Positions 21,758 through 36,962 of a stretch of DNA of 64,000 bases are shown in pieces (the first letter of the stretch is position 1; every line of letters begins with the position of its first letter). This DNA is from Rhinopithecus roxellana (Eukaryota; Chordata; Mammalia; Primates; Cercopithecidae): positions 39,261,916 to 39,325,915 of the forward strand of contig NC_044553.1 in NCBI RefSeq assembly GCF_007565055.1. Direction: 5' to 3'. A program made the translations under genes and the position numbers. The notes below the pieces were generated by a model, which worked only from the letters and a program-made list of their open reading frames with translations, was not told where the DNA came from and made no database searches.

Positions 21758-21924
21758 TCTGAGGGTATGATCCCATGATCCTGAGCAGAAAGCAGTCCCA
21801 TCGGGGGAAACGCGTAGAGTGCTAACACGGTTTTCATGTCCAAACAGGATGGAGACCCGGGACCCTTTGAGAACATCCCAGACGTTGATAGTGTAATCAT
21901 TGTATCCAGCAAATAGCAGGCGAC
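21758..21924 (-). CDS. GNB5: GNB5 coding exon 10 (WD blades 6-7)
   Basis: 167 bp; acceptor AAG at 21925-21927, donor AGA/GTAAGAG. It encodes residues 295-350: the end of blade 6 (GYNDYTINVWD) and nearly all of blade 7 (FGHENRVSTLRVSPDG, SGSWDHTLR). Both carry GH...WD-type WD40 signatures. Agrees with mammalian G-beta-5 over the whole exon. Confidence 0.97.
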
Positions 21925-23251
21925 CTTGAAGCAGGGTGAGATGATAGCTATTAAGCCAGTTCCTTGCTTCCTGTTTCTCATTACATGATTGTCACTCACT
22001 CACTCATTCAGTAAGCAGTGATTCAGGCCCACTGAGTCCTAGACACTGTGCTTTACCTTGAGGATTTAAAGGGGAGAAAGCACAGTCATGGCCCCTGGTG
22101 GAGGATGTGGGGCAGAGAGGAACAGATCACTGTAGCATCCCATGGTAACAGCCATAATGCAAGTGCTTTACACACGGAAAGTGCTATGGGACCAGAGAGG
22201 AAGGGGGATCAAGGAGGACACTGCAGACACAAATAAATTATTTCTAGTCATTTGCTAGTTAACAACTTGTAAAACTTGTTTAAAGAGAGAAAGTTAAAGT
22301 GACATTTGAGTTGGCTCTTGAGGGTTGAATAGGAGTCTGTCATGCAGAGAAGGCAGGGAAAAGATGCTCCAGGCAGTAGCAGGAACTTCTTGTGCAGTTA
22401 GTCTAGGGATGTGTCTGGGGAAATCGAGTGGTCCAGGTAGTCAGCCTGTTAGCTCTGCTTTAACTTTCTATTTTGCTTTCTTTTTTTGACATGATCTTTC
22501 TGGAGCTAAGCTTTTTCACTAGTAACTTCCCACAAAGGAGTCATGAGCTTCAGGGCACTGAGAAGGGACTCATTTTATTTTTTCCCTTTGAGTCGGAGTC
22601 TTGCTCTGTTACCCAGGGTGGAGTGCAGTAGCACGATCTCAGCTCACTGCAAGCTCCATTTCCCAGGTTCAAGCGATTCTCCTGCCTCAGCCTCCTGAGT
22701 AGCTGGGATTACAGGCATGCACCACCATGCCCAACCAATTTTTGTATTTTTAGTAGAGAAAAGGTTGCACCATGTTGGCCAGGCTGGTTTTGAACTCCTG
22801 ACTTCAAGTTATTGCCTGCCTTGGCCTCCCAACGTGCTGGGATTACAGGCGTGAGTCACAGTGTCTGGTCAAGAAGGGACTCTTGCTTAACCTCCACCTT
22901 AGAGAAAAGTTCCCTTTGGGGCATGAAGAGAAGCAAAGACTGGGGAGAAAATGCCTGAGAGCATTGCAGAAGTGAATTTCTGACACTTCATTGCCTTGAA
23001 GGACAGCATTAGGTGAGTACACAGCCTTCATTTCCCCCTGGAGTGAATGGGGCTAGAGGAAGTTGCCTGGAGCAGGGCAAAGTGGGGGGTCAGAAGCTCA
23101 GAGGAGGAAAACTGGTGCAAATGTGGATGATTTCTCATACTGGTCCACAGGAAGCTCGGTTAATGAAAAGGAACTGAGTGATGGTGGAGCGCTAGTTTCA
23201 TTCCGGTCCTGTCTTACAGTCCTGGGAAAAGTTTCTGAAATAACATCTTAC
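21925..23251 (-). other. GNB5: GNB5 intron 9
   Basis: 1.3-kb GT-AG intron (donor GTAAGATG) with one Alu (22573-22869). The part at about 21.98-22.25 kb vaguely resembles an ancient SINE; otherwise unclassified. Confidence 0.9.
22573..22869 (-). repeat. Alu, minus orientation
   Basis: Dimeric Alu in sense orientation with respect to GNB5, tail eroded. Confidence 0.87.
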
Positions 23252-23348
23252 CACTGAGGGAGAAGTCCACGCTGGATGCTCCAAATATGATACTCTCTTT
23301 GGAATAGATGGCGACCTCTCTGTCTGCCCGCAGGTCATAGAGGCGACA
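23252..23348 (-). CDS. GNB5: GNB5 coding exon 9 (WD blades 5-6)
   Basis: 97 bp; acceptor CCCCAG, donor AGTG/GTAAG. It encodes residues 263-294: CRLYDLRADREVAIYSKES then IIFGASSVDFSLS, i.e. the closing strand of blade 5 and the start of blade 6. The last base is the first base of Gly-295, completed by exon 10 (phase 1). Confidence 0.97.
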
Positions 23349-24090
23349 CTGGGGAGCAAATAAATAAAGCAGCACTTACTTCTGGCTTCAGTTTGGTGAT
23401 GTGATGACCACAGAGCTACAGATAGGTGCGAGTGACTTGTGTAGTTTAAAGGATGAAGGAAAAACTTCTTAGTTTTCCCTAGTGTTATTTCATCCTTTAG
23501 TCCCGACTCCTATTAATTTCTATTAGTCAGTAAAGAGTCCTGATTCCTATTAATCTCTATGAGTCAGTAAAGAAATGACAAATACAGCAAATTTCTTCAG
23601 GTATAAAAACAAAATGAGGCCCCACTTTTTTTTTTTTCTGATAAAGGACACATGTTCATTGTAGAAAATTTTGAAATATTCAGAAATGTATACAGAAGGA
23701 AATGAGGGTCACCCTAAATCCTAGAGGTATTTACTAATTTTAAGCTGTTTCCTTCAGTCTTATTTCTATTTTATGTGTGTATCTGAATAGGCTGGATGTT
23801 TCATTATTGCTTCTATTAACATTAGGTTATACGTACTTTCTCATATCATTAAAAGAAAACTTGAAAAAACGTTATGAACATGGTTACTGAATATATCAGA
23901 ATCTATTTAGCCAAATCCTGTTGTTTCGGTTGTGTTTTTCTCTTTTATAAATAATATTATGATGACTCTTTTATCTTACATAAAAATCTTTACATGTGTT
24001 TCTGGTATTTTCCTTAGACTAGGTAAGAAATAGAATCCTTAGAAGAGTTATCAGGAAATAGCATGACCAGATCAGAAGTAGAGATGTTTT

Positions 24091-24404
24091 ATTTTATATT
24101 TTATTTTATTTTGAAATGGAATTTCGCTTGTCATCCAGGCTGGAGTGCAATGGTGCAATCTTGGCTCACTGCAACCTCTGCCTCCCCGGGTTCAAATGAT
24201 TCTCCTGCCTCAGCCTCCAGAGTAGTGGGGATTACAGGCGCCCGCCACCTCGCCTGGCTAATTTTTGTATTTTTAGTCTCATTTAGTAGAGACAGGGTTT
24301 CACCACATTGGCCAGGCTGGTCTTGAACTCCTGACCTCAGGTGATCCACCCACCTTGGCCTCCCACAGTGCTGGGATTACAGGCATGAGCCACTATGCCT
24401 GGCC
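24091..24404 (-). repeat. Alu with 15-bp target-site duplication
   Basis: Reversed tail of TTTTA repeats, then a full dimer. The duplication AAGTAGAGATGTTTT is present at 24076-24090 and 24405-24419. A short local duplication lies in the arm near 24275-24290. Confidence 0.93.
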
Positions 24405-24944
24405 AAGTAGAGATGTTTTCAAGCTCTTGATTCATATCTGCCCTCTAGCAGGGTGGTGCCAACTATCCTGACCCCAGGCTTGTTCCAGGCTCCCCACCAA
24501 CCCAACCTCTGAGCATTTCTTTGCTAATCCAAGTGGCAAAATGGGCATCTGATCACTGAAAATTTAAAATATAGATTTCTTTGATTATGGGTGACTTTGA
24601 AAACATTTTCAGGTGTTTACTTGCCATTTTGGATTTACTGCTTTGTAAATGACCTGCATTTTACCCTCTTCTTTAATTGGAGTGTTTGTTTTATTGCTTA
24701 TGTAACCCTATTCATATCTACAGGATTTGAACTTGGCCTGTACTGTATGTGACAAGAATTTTTCCATGATGTATTCCCTTATATTGTTATATATCTTTGA
24801 CATACAGAAGTTTAAATTTTCATTATTTCAAAACTCTCAATCGATTCTTTTGTAATTTCTTTAGCAGAAAATTAGAATGAAAACCATTATTTCATAAGGT
24901 ATTTGATATTTTGAGGGCAACAAGAAAATATTTTTTCTCTTGAA

Positions 24945-25260
24945 AATAATTTGGCAATCAGTATCAAAAGCCTTAAAACTGGGTCTATTTATGGCTCAGC
25001 AAGTTATGTCTGAGAATGCTAAGGAAATGATAAGCAAGGTACAAAAACACTAATAGCAGTGTTTTTAACATGAAAAAAAAAAAAAAAACCTTGATAAGAG
25101 CCAAATGTCCAAAAATTAAAGACGAATATCACGTTCATAACATGGAATACTACTCAATCATTAAGAAAATATAATGGAGAGAAATATTTATCGGCCTGGG
25201 AAAATGTTCACATTCTGTTAAGTGAAAATGCCAAATTATAAAGCATTTTGTTTGTCAAAA
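24945..25260 (+). mobile_element. Old L1 (L1M-like) fragment
   Basis: Plus-strand phrases 'CCAAATGTCC' and 'ATGGAATACTACTCAATCAT' are typical of L1M 3' sequence, diverged and interrupted by an A-run. Confidence 0.5.
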
Positions 25261-25456
25261 AGAAAAAAAGTCAGAAAGGAATTCATCCAGCTATGATTTT
25301 TCTTGGGTAAGGAGATCAAGGTAATTTAATATTCCCCCAAATTTTCTTCATTGAATACTCATTACTTCTGTAACCAGAAAAATAGTTATTTTCTAAAAAT
25401 AAGTTAGCAGATCCCTCTATTGAATAGGAAAAGCTCTCAATAACTTAGAAACATAC

Positions 25457-25505
25457 CGTAGCATCATCTGACCCTGAAGCAAAGGCATCTCCACTGGGGT
25501 AGTAC
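25457..25505 (-). CDS. GNB5: GNB5 coding exon 8 (WD blade 5)
   Basis: A 49-bp exon between CTGCAG and GTATGT. It supplies the last base of Arg-246 and then YYPSGDAFASGSDDAT (residues 247-262), the core strands of blade 5. The frame closes exactly with its neighbours. Confidence 0.96.
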
Positions 25506-25889
25506 CTGCAGAGAGAAAGTACTTTATCTAGGGTGGTGATTCCCGACCCTGGATGCCCATCAGAACCATGCTAGGCCCTTGGAATCAGAATCTCTACTTC
25601 TAGGGACTTAAGGAATATTTGCAGCAGAAGACGGAAGAGGAAGCTCATATGTCAGGCCCACTGACTTCTAGTTTTCTTCCCTGTTAGTGGGGGACAATGA
25701 TGCTGGCCTTGTAGAGTGAGATAATGTGTGTTGATATCAGGCACAGAACACAGAGCAGACCCCCTGTAAATATAGTTTCCCTCAATCACATATCTAATTC
25801 CTAAGACTTGGCCCAGAGCTGAGGGATAAGAAAGGGGGTGTGAGCTCAGACACGGAATCAGATGCACAAAGCCACACTGGATGTCTGCA

Positions 25890-26075
25890 CTGACCATTTA
25901 CTACCTGCGATACTTTTGGCAAATGACTTCCTCTTGCCCAGCCTCAGTTTCCTCATCTGAAAAGTGAGAGTAATAATGCATATTTTTTGCTGTGAAGTTT
26001 ACATAAGGCAGTCCATGCAAAGAATCTGGCATGGTGCCAATTAAAACACATTCAATAAATGATGATTATTACTGC
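25890..26075 (-). repeat. MIR, minus orientation
   Basis: Reversed MIR features: 'CTCAGTTTCCTCATCTGAAA' followed by the 'ctggcatggtgccaatta' type end. Confidence 0.65.
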
Positions 26076-26211
26076 TATAGTCATTCTCTTCTCAATGATT
26101 AGTGAGAAATATGGGTCCTAAATTATAATCCAGAGGCAGAATGAAAGCAAATGTCTTTAAACCCCTCCGCTGTGCCTCACCCAGCTGTGTTCCCCACACC
26201 TTCCATTGTTT

Positions 26212-26514
26212 CTTTTTTTGTTTGTTTTTTTGAGACTGAGTCTCACTCTGTCACCCAGGCTGGAATGCAATGGCGTGAACTCGGCTCACTACAAACCTCC
26301 ACTTCCCAGGTTCAAGCGATTCTCATGTGGCAGCCTCCCAAGTAGCTGGGATTATAGGCACGTGCCTCTATGCCTGGCTAATTTTTGTATTTTTAGTAGA
26401 GATGGGGTTTCACCATGTTGGTCAGGCTGGTCTCGAACTCCTGACCTCAAGTGATCCACCCTCCTAGGCCTCCCAAAGTGCTGGGATTACAGGCGTGAAC
26501 CACCACACCTGGCC
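26212..26514 (-). repeat. Alu, minus orientation
   Basis: Full dimer headed by a T/GTTT tail; a short TGTTTCT flank recurs on both sides. Confidence 0.9.
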
Positions 26515-28058
26515 TGTTTCTCCTTTCTTGTACCAGTGACCTACCCTATAGCTCCATAAAAGCCAGAGGAGGAGCAGCCCTTTAAAACAGCTAAAGTTAC
26601 TCCTCCTACCCGCGGGAGGGGAAGAGTCAAAACATTTGGCAAAGGAGAGGGAAGCTTGACTTTGTGTGACTAACTTACACTGGCCTGAAAGACGGGGATG
26701 GAGAACAGAAAAGCTGGATAAGAAATGTTAACCATTTTCAGCTCTGCCCCAGTCAGTCTATCACAGTGTGGGCACATTATGTTTTTGAAAGCATTACGAA
26801 TTCATGGAGTATCTGATGCATCCATATTCCAATGTCAAAATGATTTCTAGATTAAATACCATTTGGGGCCACATGGGCTATGATTTCCTTCTGCTGGTGG
26901 GAAGTTCAGGGACCAAGTGTATTATCTTCCAGGTAATACGTAGATTATCTGGAAGAGACTTTTTGTGCCCCCAATGTCCCCTCTCTCTCTCCTATAGCTA
27001 TGGTTAAATAAAAGCAGGATTTTTTTGAATGGCACCAAACCCAGGGGGTGCTACTGGAATTCAGTGGCTGGGCCACAGGGATGGTAAATGTCTTACATGG
27101 AACATTCCCTTACAATGAAATGCCCTTCCCAAAATGCTAACAGTGAGCCCCACTGAAACACTGGTTTGTTTTGTTTTTCCTGGGCACATGGCAGAATGAA
27201 AACTATGTTTCTAGTCTTCCTGTAGCCAGATGTGGCCATATGATCATGTTCTGGCTCATGGGATGCAGACAGAAGTGATAAGCGCAACTCTCCTCTACCA
27301 AACAGCTGGAAAGAAGGCATGGTGGTAGGCCAGTGGGGGCAGGAGAGGGAGCACCATCCTAGGGAGTGGGTTGCAAAGACAGAATGAGCTATCATCGCAG
27401 CTCAGATTTTAAGGTGAGAACAAACTTCCATCTGGTTTAAGCCACTGTTATTTGGGCTTCTCTCATACAAGCCCATGTCCTAACTAATCCAGTGTACCAC
27501 GAAGGGAGAGAACAATGACAATGCTCAGTATAACCTCAGCCTTGGGCAGACATGGTAGCCAGTGTTTGCCCTGGAAGAAAATCAAAAGGTACCCTGAACA
27601 CGGTCCACTGAATCAGTCCCTGTAGCATCCGTCAGATGAGTCTCAGCGCCAATTTACACCATTCCATAAAATAACTTAATTGAAACTGCATTCACTCTAT
27701 GTAGAAAAATGGCCATTTAAAATTTTAAGTTATAGTGTTCCCTATCAAGAATTGGGTTTACGTCTCCATTTATCAACATCTTCTTTTATTTCTCCCATTA
27801 AGAATTCATAAATAGTTTAAAAAGTTTGGTTACCACCGTAAGATTTTCTCTCTCTCTCTGACTTCCTCAGTGCAGGAGATCGATGAGTAAATTGGCCATG
27901 CAGTGTGGTCCCCCTCACACAGGAGGGCACCTAAGTCAGCCCTGGAAACCAGGGGGGCTTCCTGGACAGAGGGAAGCTTAAGTTGAAAACTGATGGTCAA
28001 AGGAGGTTAGAGGCAGAGGGTTCAGGGGAGATGAAACAGCTCAGGTGAGAGTGTGCAT

Positions 28059-28363
28059 TTTATTTTTTTATTATTATTATTTTGGAGAAAGAGTCTCACT
28101 CTATCGACCAGGCTGGAGTGCAGTGGCGTGATCTCGGCTCACTACAACTTCTGCCTCCTGAGTTCAAGCGATTCTCGTGCCTTAGCCTCCCAAGTAGCTG
28201 GTATTACAGCCATGTGCCACCATGTTTGACTAATTTTTGTATTTTTAGTAGAGATGGGGTTTCACTATGTTGGCCAAGCTAGTCTCCAACTCCTGACCTC
28301 AAGTGATCCACCCACCTTGGCCTCCCAAAATGCTGGGATTACAGGCATGAGCCATAGCGTCCA
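28059..28363 (-). repeat. Alu, minus orientation
   Basis: Dimer with a TTA-rich reversed tail. Diverged flanking duplication of the type GGTGAG.GTGTGCA.TTT on both sides. Confidence 0.9.
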
Positions 28364-28387
28364 GGTGAGTGTGTGCACTTTAAAGCT

Positions 28388-28771
28388 GTACATTGGCCCT
28401 CCATAGCCATGGGTTCCACACTCATGGATAAAATCAACTGCAGATTAAAAATATTTTAAAAAAGAAAAGGATTGTTGCATCTGTACTGAACCTTTTTTCT
28501 TGTCATTATTCTCCAAACAATACAGTCTAACAACTATTTACATTGCATATACATTTATTAGATATTATAAGTAATTGAGAGATGATTTAAAGTACATGGG
28601 AAGATGTGCATAGGCTATATGCAAATACTATACCACTTTAATTTTATTATTTATTTATTTTTATAACTTCAGCATACCCTGAGAAAATACTACATAGTTT
28701 TACGTAGGATTTTGGTATCTGAGGGAGGTCCTGGAACCAATTTCCCACAGATACCAAGGAATGACTATACT
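28388..28771. mobile_element. MER2-like (Tigger/pogo) non-autonomous DNA transposon
   Basis: The ends are imperfect inverted repeats: left TTGGCCCTCCATAGCCATGG, right the reverse of a TAGTCATTCCTTGGTATC-type end. The body 'GCATATACATTTATTAGATA' and 'GGTCCTGGAACCAATTTCCC' matches the MER2/Tigger MITE pattern. TA dinucleotides flank it. No transposase. Confidence 0.65.
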
Positions 28772-29737
28772 TTATTAATACATAGGGGCTTATTTTTGTG
28801 GCTTTATCTTCTATCTTGCATTTTACTAACTTCATTTACTATCTGTAGTGATCTTCAGATTGATTTCTTTTGATTTTCTAGGTAATTACTGCATATTTAC
28901 AATAAGTGAGAGTCTTTTTGCTTTTTTTCCTTATCCCACATTTGAGGGCAAGGAGTACTAAAGTAAGTACGTATTGTTTTTTGTTCTTGCTTTTAAGAGA
29001 AACAATTCTCGTGTTTTCCCACTAAGTATAACGAAGATTCTTGGGAGTTCTGAGTATAAGGAAAATACTTTATAAACTGTCTCAACAGTACCATCTTCCA
29101 TACATGGCAAGTCCTAACCTCTCTCTTAGGATCTAATTCATGGATCCTGCTACTTACTTGACATCTTGAATGTTTAATAGGCATCTCAAACCTAACTAGC
29201 CCTAAACAGAGCTCCCAAATCCATGCTGCAAAACCCACCTCCTCCCCCTATCCTTCCAGTCTTCCGTCTTAGCACATGGACTGCTACTTACTGCCCTCGA
29301 TAAAGGATGTGGGTTCCCTAAGCTCAGGGTTCTTCTAGAGTGCATCCCTTGCATCTGCCAGTGTCATTTGGCCCTTTTCATGTCTCCCTGTGGACCTGGG
29401 GCTCAAGTACCAGCACAAACAAGCTGATATCCTGGCTACTGCCATTACTATGAGTAATAAACTGTCTTTCATCTCTGATCCAGGAGTCTTGTGTCTTCTA
29501 CCAGCATCCATGAGCTATGGCAGCCCAACTTGTTAACATGTAGGTAGATAAAATCTCAGACACTTCGTAATTCTTGACATTTCTCTGTCTCCACCATGTC
29601 TTCCTTAGTTCCAGTCACCATTGTTTCTTTGTTGAACTCACACAACCACCTCTAACTGGTTGTCATATTTCCATTCTTGTTCCCTACAATGTCTTCTCCA
29701 TATGGCCAGTGATCTGTTTGGTTTGTTTGGTTTTCTT

Positions 29738-29985
29738 CTTTTTGAGACACGGTCTCACTCTGTTGCCTGGGCTGGAGTACAGTGGCACCATCTCGGCTCA
29801 CTGTAGCCTCAATCTCCTGGGTTCAATCGATCCTCCCACCTCAGCCTTCTCTGCACATCACCATGCCCAGCTAAATTTTTGTATTTTTTTTTTTTTGGTA
29901 GAGACAGGGTTGCACCATGTTGCCTAGGCTGGTCTTGAACTCCTGGGCTCAAGCAATCTGCCTGCCTCGGCTTCTCAACAGAGCG
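29738..29985 (-). repeat. Alu (J-like), partial, minus orientation
   Basis: Both monomers are recognisable, with a deletion in the middle and a truncated 5' end. Confidence 0.8.
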
Positions 29986-30551
29986 ATCTTTTATGATCAG
30001 GTTAGCCACCCCTATCCCTCCTAACTCAAAACTCTCCAGTGACCACCTGGCCTTTTTTTAGGTCCCTTAACCTCTCATCTCTGTGCTTTTCCCCCAGCTC
30101 TTTGCGTGCCTGGCTCTTTCATCATCCTGGCCTCAATGTAAATGTCACCTTCTCAGTGAGGCTGTCTTTGACCTCTAAGAAATGACCAATCCCATCTCCC
30201 TATTTTACTTTTATCACAGTAGTTATCAGTATCTGAAATTGTATATTTGTGTTTGGTCGAGTTTGTCTCCTGTAAGAGAGTAGAGACCTTGTCTATCTTG
30301 TTCACTAGTCTATTCCCAGTTCCTAGAATAATATCTAGCATATAAATACTCAGTAAATATTTATTGAATGAATGGATGAAAAATGCTGATTCAACCTAGG
30401 GAGGATATTAATTGCTCCTAATGCAATTAAATTAAAATTCTCCATGAGTTCTGAAGCACTGTTCAGTTCCACCACAATCAGCCTTTCTTCCTGGGGAGGC
30501 CTCTCTCATCCAAGTAAACTGATCTGGAGGCAATTCCTTGGCTAAGGATTA

Positions 30552-33019
<2,468 letters not shown>

Positions 33020-33057
33020 TCAGAGGCTTAACGTTCCGCAGGAAAAAGCAGACTCTA

Positions 33058-33114
33058 AAACACACACACACACACACGCACGCACGCACACACACACACG
33101 CACGCAGACACACC
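33058..33114. repeat. (CA)n / (CACG)n microsatellite
   Basis: CA repeats with periodic CACGCACG interruptions over about 57 bp, only 100 bp from the GNB5 exon 6 acceptor. Confidence 0.9.
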
Positions 33115-34220
33115 TGCTGTATCTGGGTTCATGCACAGAAATCTCTCTCCTATACAAAGAAGGAAAAAGTACATTTCCTACACTCTCACAGTCCTTGAGT
33201 GGTGTGTTTATGTGCCTGCCTCCCTGCAGAGCTGAAATCCTGGCGGCCTCATGGTGGTACCTACAGGGCTCTACACATGCCTGGCTCGTAGGAAGTGTCC
33301 GTTAGTCTCTGCTGCATGTTTGAAACCTTTGATGCCTCCCACTGCTGTGCGGGCCAGACACTTAAAGTGCTTCTTACTGATGCACACACATCACTGGGCT
33401 GCTTGCTAATACAGAGTCTGGGGTGGGGCCTGAGAGTCTACACTTCTCACAGGCTCCCAGGAAATGCTGAGCCTGGTGACAGGACACACCGGGAGCAGCA
33501 GGGGTCTAAGAAGCATCTTGTTGGACACGTTCTCTGTGGCTTTTCCCAAGCATAGTGCTGTCCAGAGGCTTCCCAGGACCACTGATGGGTGCAAGAGGAT
33601 ATTCATGCATACATAGGTTTAAGAAACATTTGCTGTGTGCTGACAGTGTCTGCCAGGCACTCTGCTAATGCATGAGGGTTTAAAGAAAGATTGTGTCTCA
33701 GTTTCTGTTCTCCCAGAATTCAGTTTAATAGGATTGCCAGCAAGAATGAAACCAACATAATTCCCCATCCCTGTGTTAAACAATTCTGGGACCAGGCCAA
33801 CTTTCCTGTTACTATGTTAAACCAGACTGAGACTGAGTAAAAATAACTTTACTGCTTGCTGCAGAAAATACCTGCTCCTGGGAGAAAAGACTGTGAATCC
33901 ATTAGACAACTTAACAAGATTAACAGCTTGCTCATCCAGACTCACTTCAAGACTGTTCCCTTGCTGGGCTCACCAATCCAAAGCTAAAACAGCTTTGCAA
34001 GACCCACCTTCAAATCACCACGCCCGGACCCTGAAATCCTCTAAGTATCCTTCCCTAATTCCTCCATTTTCAGACCCTACTAAGATTCTGCCAAGTGGAG
34101 GTTCTCCCTTACTGCAGGAGGTCAGATAAGCTTAGCTTTGCTTGGTTGCAAGTATTTCTGATGTTTGCTTGGGGAGTTGACATCACCAGTGGACAAGGAT
34201 CGAAGACAACAGCATGGGTA

Positions 34221-34510
34221 TCTCACCACTGCCTCCTGATGGAGGTGAGACAGGACCCGTGGCAAGGTCAGCTGGCCCAGCTCTCTGTCCTTATTCTCAG
34301 GCTGTCCACAGAAAGACTCGCCCCTCCCATTTGCATACACACTGCAAACTTTTTCATCTACTGCTTGTCCCATCCTGGGGAAGGGAAGTGCAAACACCAC
34401 TGTGCACTATGCCCAACTGATACAGGATGCAACTTACAGTCAGGCAGCAAAGCCCTGACCCAGGCGCCCTGACTCCTAGTATCGGGCTTCTATGAGTCTC
34501 TGTGGCCCTG
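34221..34510 (+). repeat. Direct repeat copy B flanking GNB5 coding exon 6
   Basis: Partner of 31976-32264 at an offset of 2245 bp, same orientation. Differences are scattered single bases. Confidence 0.92.
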
Positions 34511-35377
34511 CAGTCACTGGGATCCAGTGACTGGATCCAGGTGTGCACACAGGAGGGTCCCAAATCCAGTGTGGTGATATCTGAGTTGGTCTTCAAGGAA
34601 GAGTGAGAGCTGGCCAGGTGAAGGAAGGGAAGGGGAGAGAGAAACTCCAGGGGGGCCTATGGCTACACTAAATGAAAGGTGAGTCCGTTCACAGGTGGGG
34701 ACTCAGCCTGAAGCCAAGAGGGTACTCTGGAAGCTTCTGGGCAGGAGAATGAGAAGAGCAAACGTATATTTTAGGAAACTCTGGCGGAGGCCCAAAGAGC
34801 CTCTAGATAGCTTACAAGTACAAAGGTCAGCCATAGAGTAAAGGCAAACAGGGGTGCCGGGGGGAAAGACATGGGGGCGGGGCTGTCACTGCCAGTGTGT
34901 GTGAGGCCTGGGCTCTGGCTGAGCATACCTTCCTGGGGTTGGGAGAAAGGCAGTGAGGACTCAGAGTTCAGGGCCCTCATAGGCCCAGCTGGCGGCATCA
35001 CAGAGCCCTGGAGACAGCTGGGTACTGACAGCAATGGAGGGGATCTGCAAGGGAGAAGCTCTGGATAGCAGAGCCTCCTACTCCCTGCCTTCTGGCTGCT
35101 CCACAGGGCCTGGGTGGAGTGATAAGACTGGAGGAAGTGGCTCCTGCAGTGTAAGTGGCCGCAAGATAGCCCTTTGCGGGTGATTACTGATGGCTGAGGA
35201 AAGAAAAGAGGAATCAGGCCTTATGTGCTGACAGCACGCAATGCACCCACTGACCACACCACACCTTCAATTTCCAGCTGCTGATGGGGTCTCTCCTCCT
35301 CACCTTTTGCCCCCTTTGCCTTTTTCTTCCCCTCTCTCTTATATGTTAGGCCTTGCACATAAAGAATCTCATTTTTT

Positions 35378-35653
35378 TCCCAGCACTTTGGGAGGCTGAG
35401 GTGGACGGATCACCCGAGGTCAGGAGTTCAAGACCAGCCTGGCCAACATGGTAAAACTCCATCTCTACTAAAAATACAAAAATTAGCCAGTTGTGGTGGC
35501 TCACACCTGTTGTCCCAGCTACTCGGAAGGCTGAGGCACGAGAATTGCTTGAACCTGGGAGGTGGAGGTTGCAGTGAGCTGAGATTACGCCACTGCACTC
35601 CAGCCTGGGCAACAGAGTAAGACTTGGTCTCAAAAAAAAAAGAAAAAAAAAAT
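35378..35653 (+). repeat. 5'-truncated Alu with inverted flanks
   Basis: Starts inside the left monomer at CCCAGCACTTTGGG and runs to an A-rich tail. The sequence before it (AATCTCATTTTTTT) is the reverse complement of that after it (AAAAAAATGAGATT), not a direct duplication as expected for an ordinary insertion. Confidence 0.88.
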
Positions 35654-36409
35654 GAGATTTTTTTTTTTTTTTTTCCTGCAGGGAAGGAACAAATTACAAG
35701 AAGAGGAGGGGAATCTGCTCCCGCCCTGGCATTGAACCCACTGGCTGTCCACAGGACCCCCTCCAGCCTCGACTTCCTTCAGGAGGCCTGCATACATCCA
35801 ATAAGATGACTTAAGCTGGCAAAGTAGCTTATGGACACACAGAACCTGAACCGAGGCTGAATTTGGGTATTAATATTTTGTTAGATGCTTGAATTCCCGC
35901 AATCTCTCCTGGCCCACACCCACTAGTGGTTGTTCCAACTCACCATTTTCCTAACACTTGCAATAACTTACAGTTTATTTTGAGACACCAGGTCCAAACA
36001 ATTTTCTTTAAGCAACGACCCAGTCTTGATCTTTAATTTAGGAAATTTTCATACCATACTGTTTGATCAAAAAAATGAATAGTTTTTAAAAGTTAAAAGT
36101 AGATTTCTAATACTTTTCAATTTTGTGTTTGTGATCTTCATTGTAAGTAAAAATAAATTTTAAAGGCCAAACATTTATTCACATAAAAGCATTAAACAGA
36201 ACCCCTAACTCATTGTCACTCATTTGTTCTGGAATGCAGACAATTTGTAGGTTTAATACCATAGTCTCATACCAGCCACTTGAGTTTCTCTTTCATCATC
36301 CTAGATCCCAGGGATTGAAGAAAGCTGGAGGTTCATGAGTTCAGTAGTACCCAAACTAGGCTGTGTATCACAATCACCCATGAAGCTTTGTGTTAATAAT
36401 AATAAAATT

Positions 36410-36733
36410 GGCTGGGTGTGATGGCTCACGCCTATAATCCCAGCACTTTGGGAGACCAAGGCGAGTGGATCGCTTGAGCTCTGGAGTTCAAGACCAGCCT
36501 GGGCAACACAGCGAGACCCCATCTCTACAAAAAATACAAAAATTAGCCAGGCATGGTGGCGCATGCTTGCAGACCCACTACAGGCTCACCAGCTACTTGG
36601 GAGGCTGAGGCAGGAGAATCACTTGAGCCTGGGTAGTGGAGGCTTCAGTGAGCCCAGACTGTGCCACTGCACTCCAGCCTGGGTACTAGAGTGAGACCCT
36701 GTTTCAAAAAACAAACAAACAAACAAATAAATA
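36410..36733 (+). repeat. Alu, plus orientation (antisense to GNB5)
   Basis: Full dimer with a CAAA-repeat tail and a short extra segment ('acccactacaggctcacc') in the right monomer. Confidence 0.88.
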
Positions 36734-36962
36734 ATAACAGTTAACACTTACTGATATTTACCAGGGACTCTACTATTTACATGAATCATCTCGTTTAAGT
36801 CTCAGAAAACCTTATGCAGGACAGATTTAATACTTTACAGATTTTATCCTCATGTGCAGGTGAGAAAAATGAAGCATGCAGAAATTCAAATGCTGTCTAG
36901 GATCACTAGCTAGAACATGGCGGAGCCAGGATCTAATCCTGCTGTCTGCCTCCGGAGCCACC
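36734..36962 (+). repeat. MIR, plus orientation
   Basis: 'AACACTTACTGATATTTACC' through 'gctagaacatggcggagccagg' follows the MIR consensus order. Confidence 0.7.

Larger units (their letters stand above)
23349..25456 (-). other. GNB5: GNB5 intron 8
   Basis: 2.1-kb intron (donor GTATGT). It contains an Alu with intact target duplication (24091-24404) and old LINE-like AT-rich stretches, one of which (about 24.95-25.26 kb) looks like an L1M 3' region in plus orientation. Confidence 0.9.
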
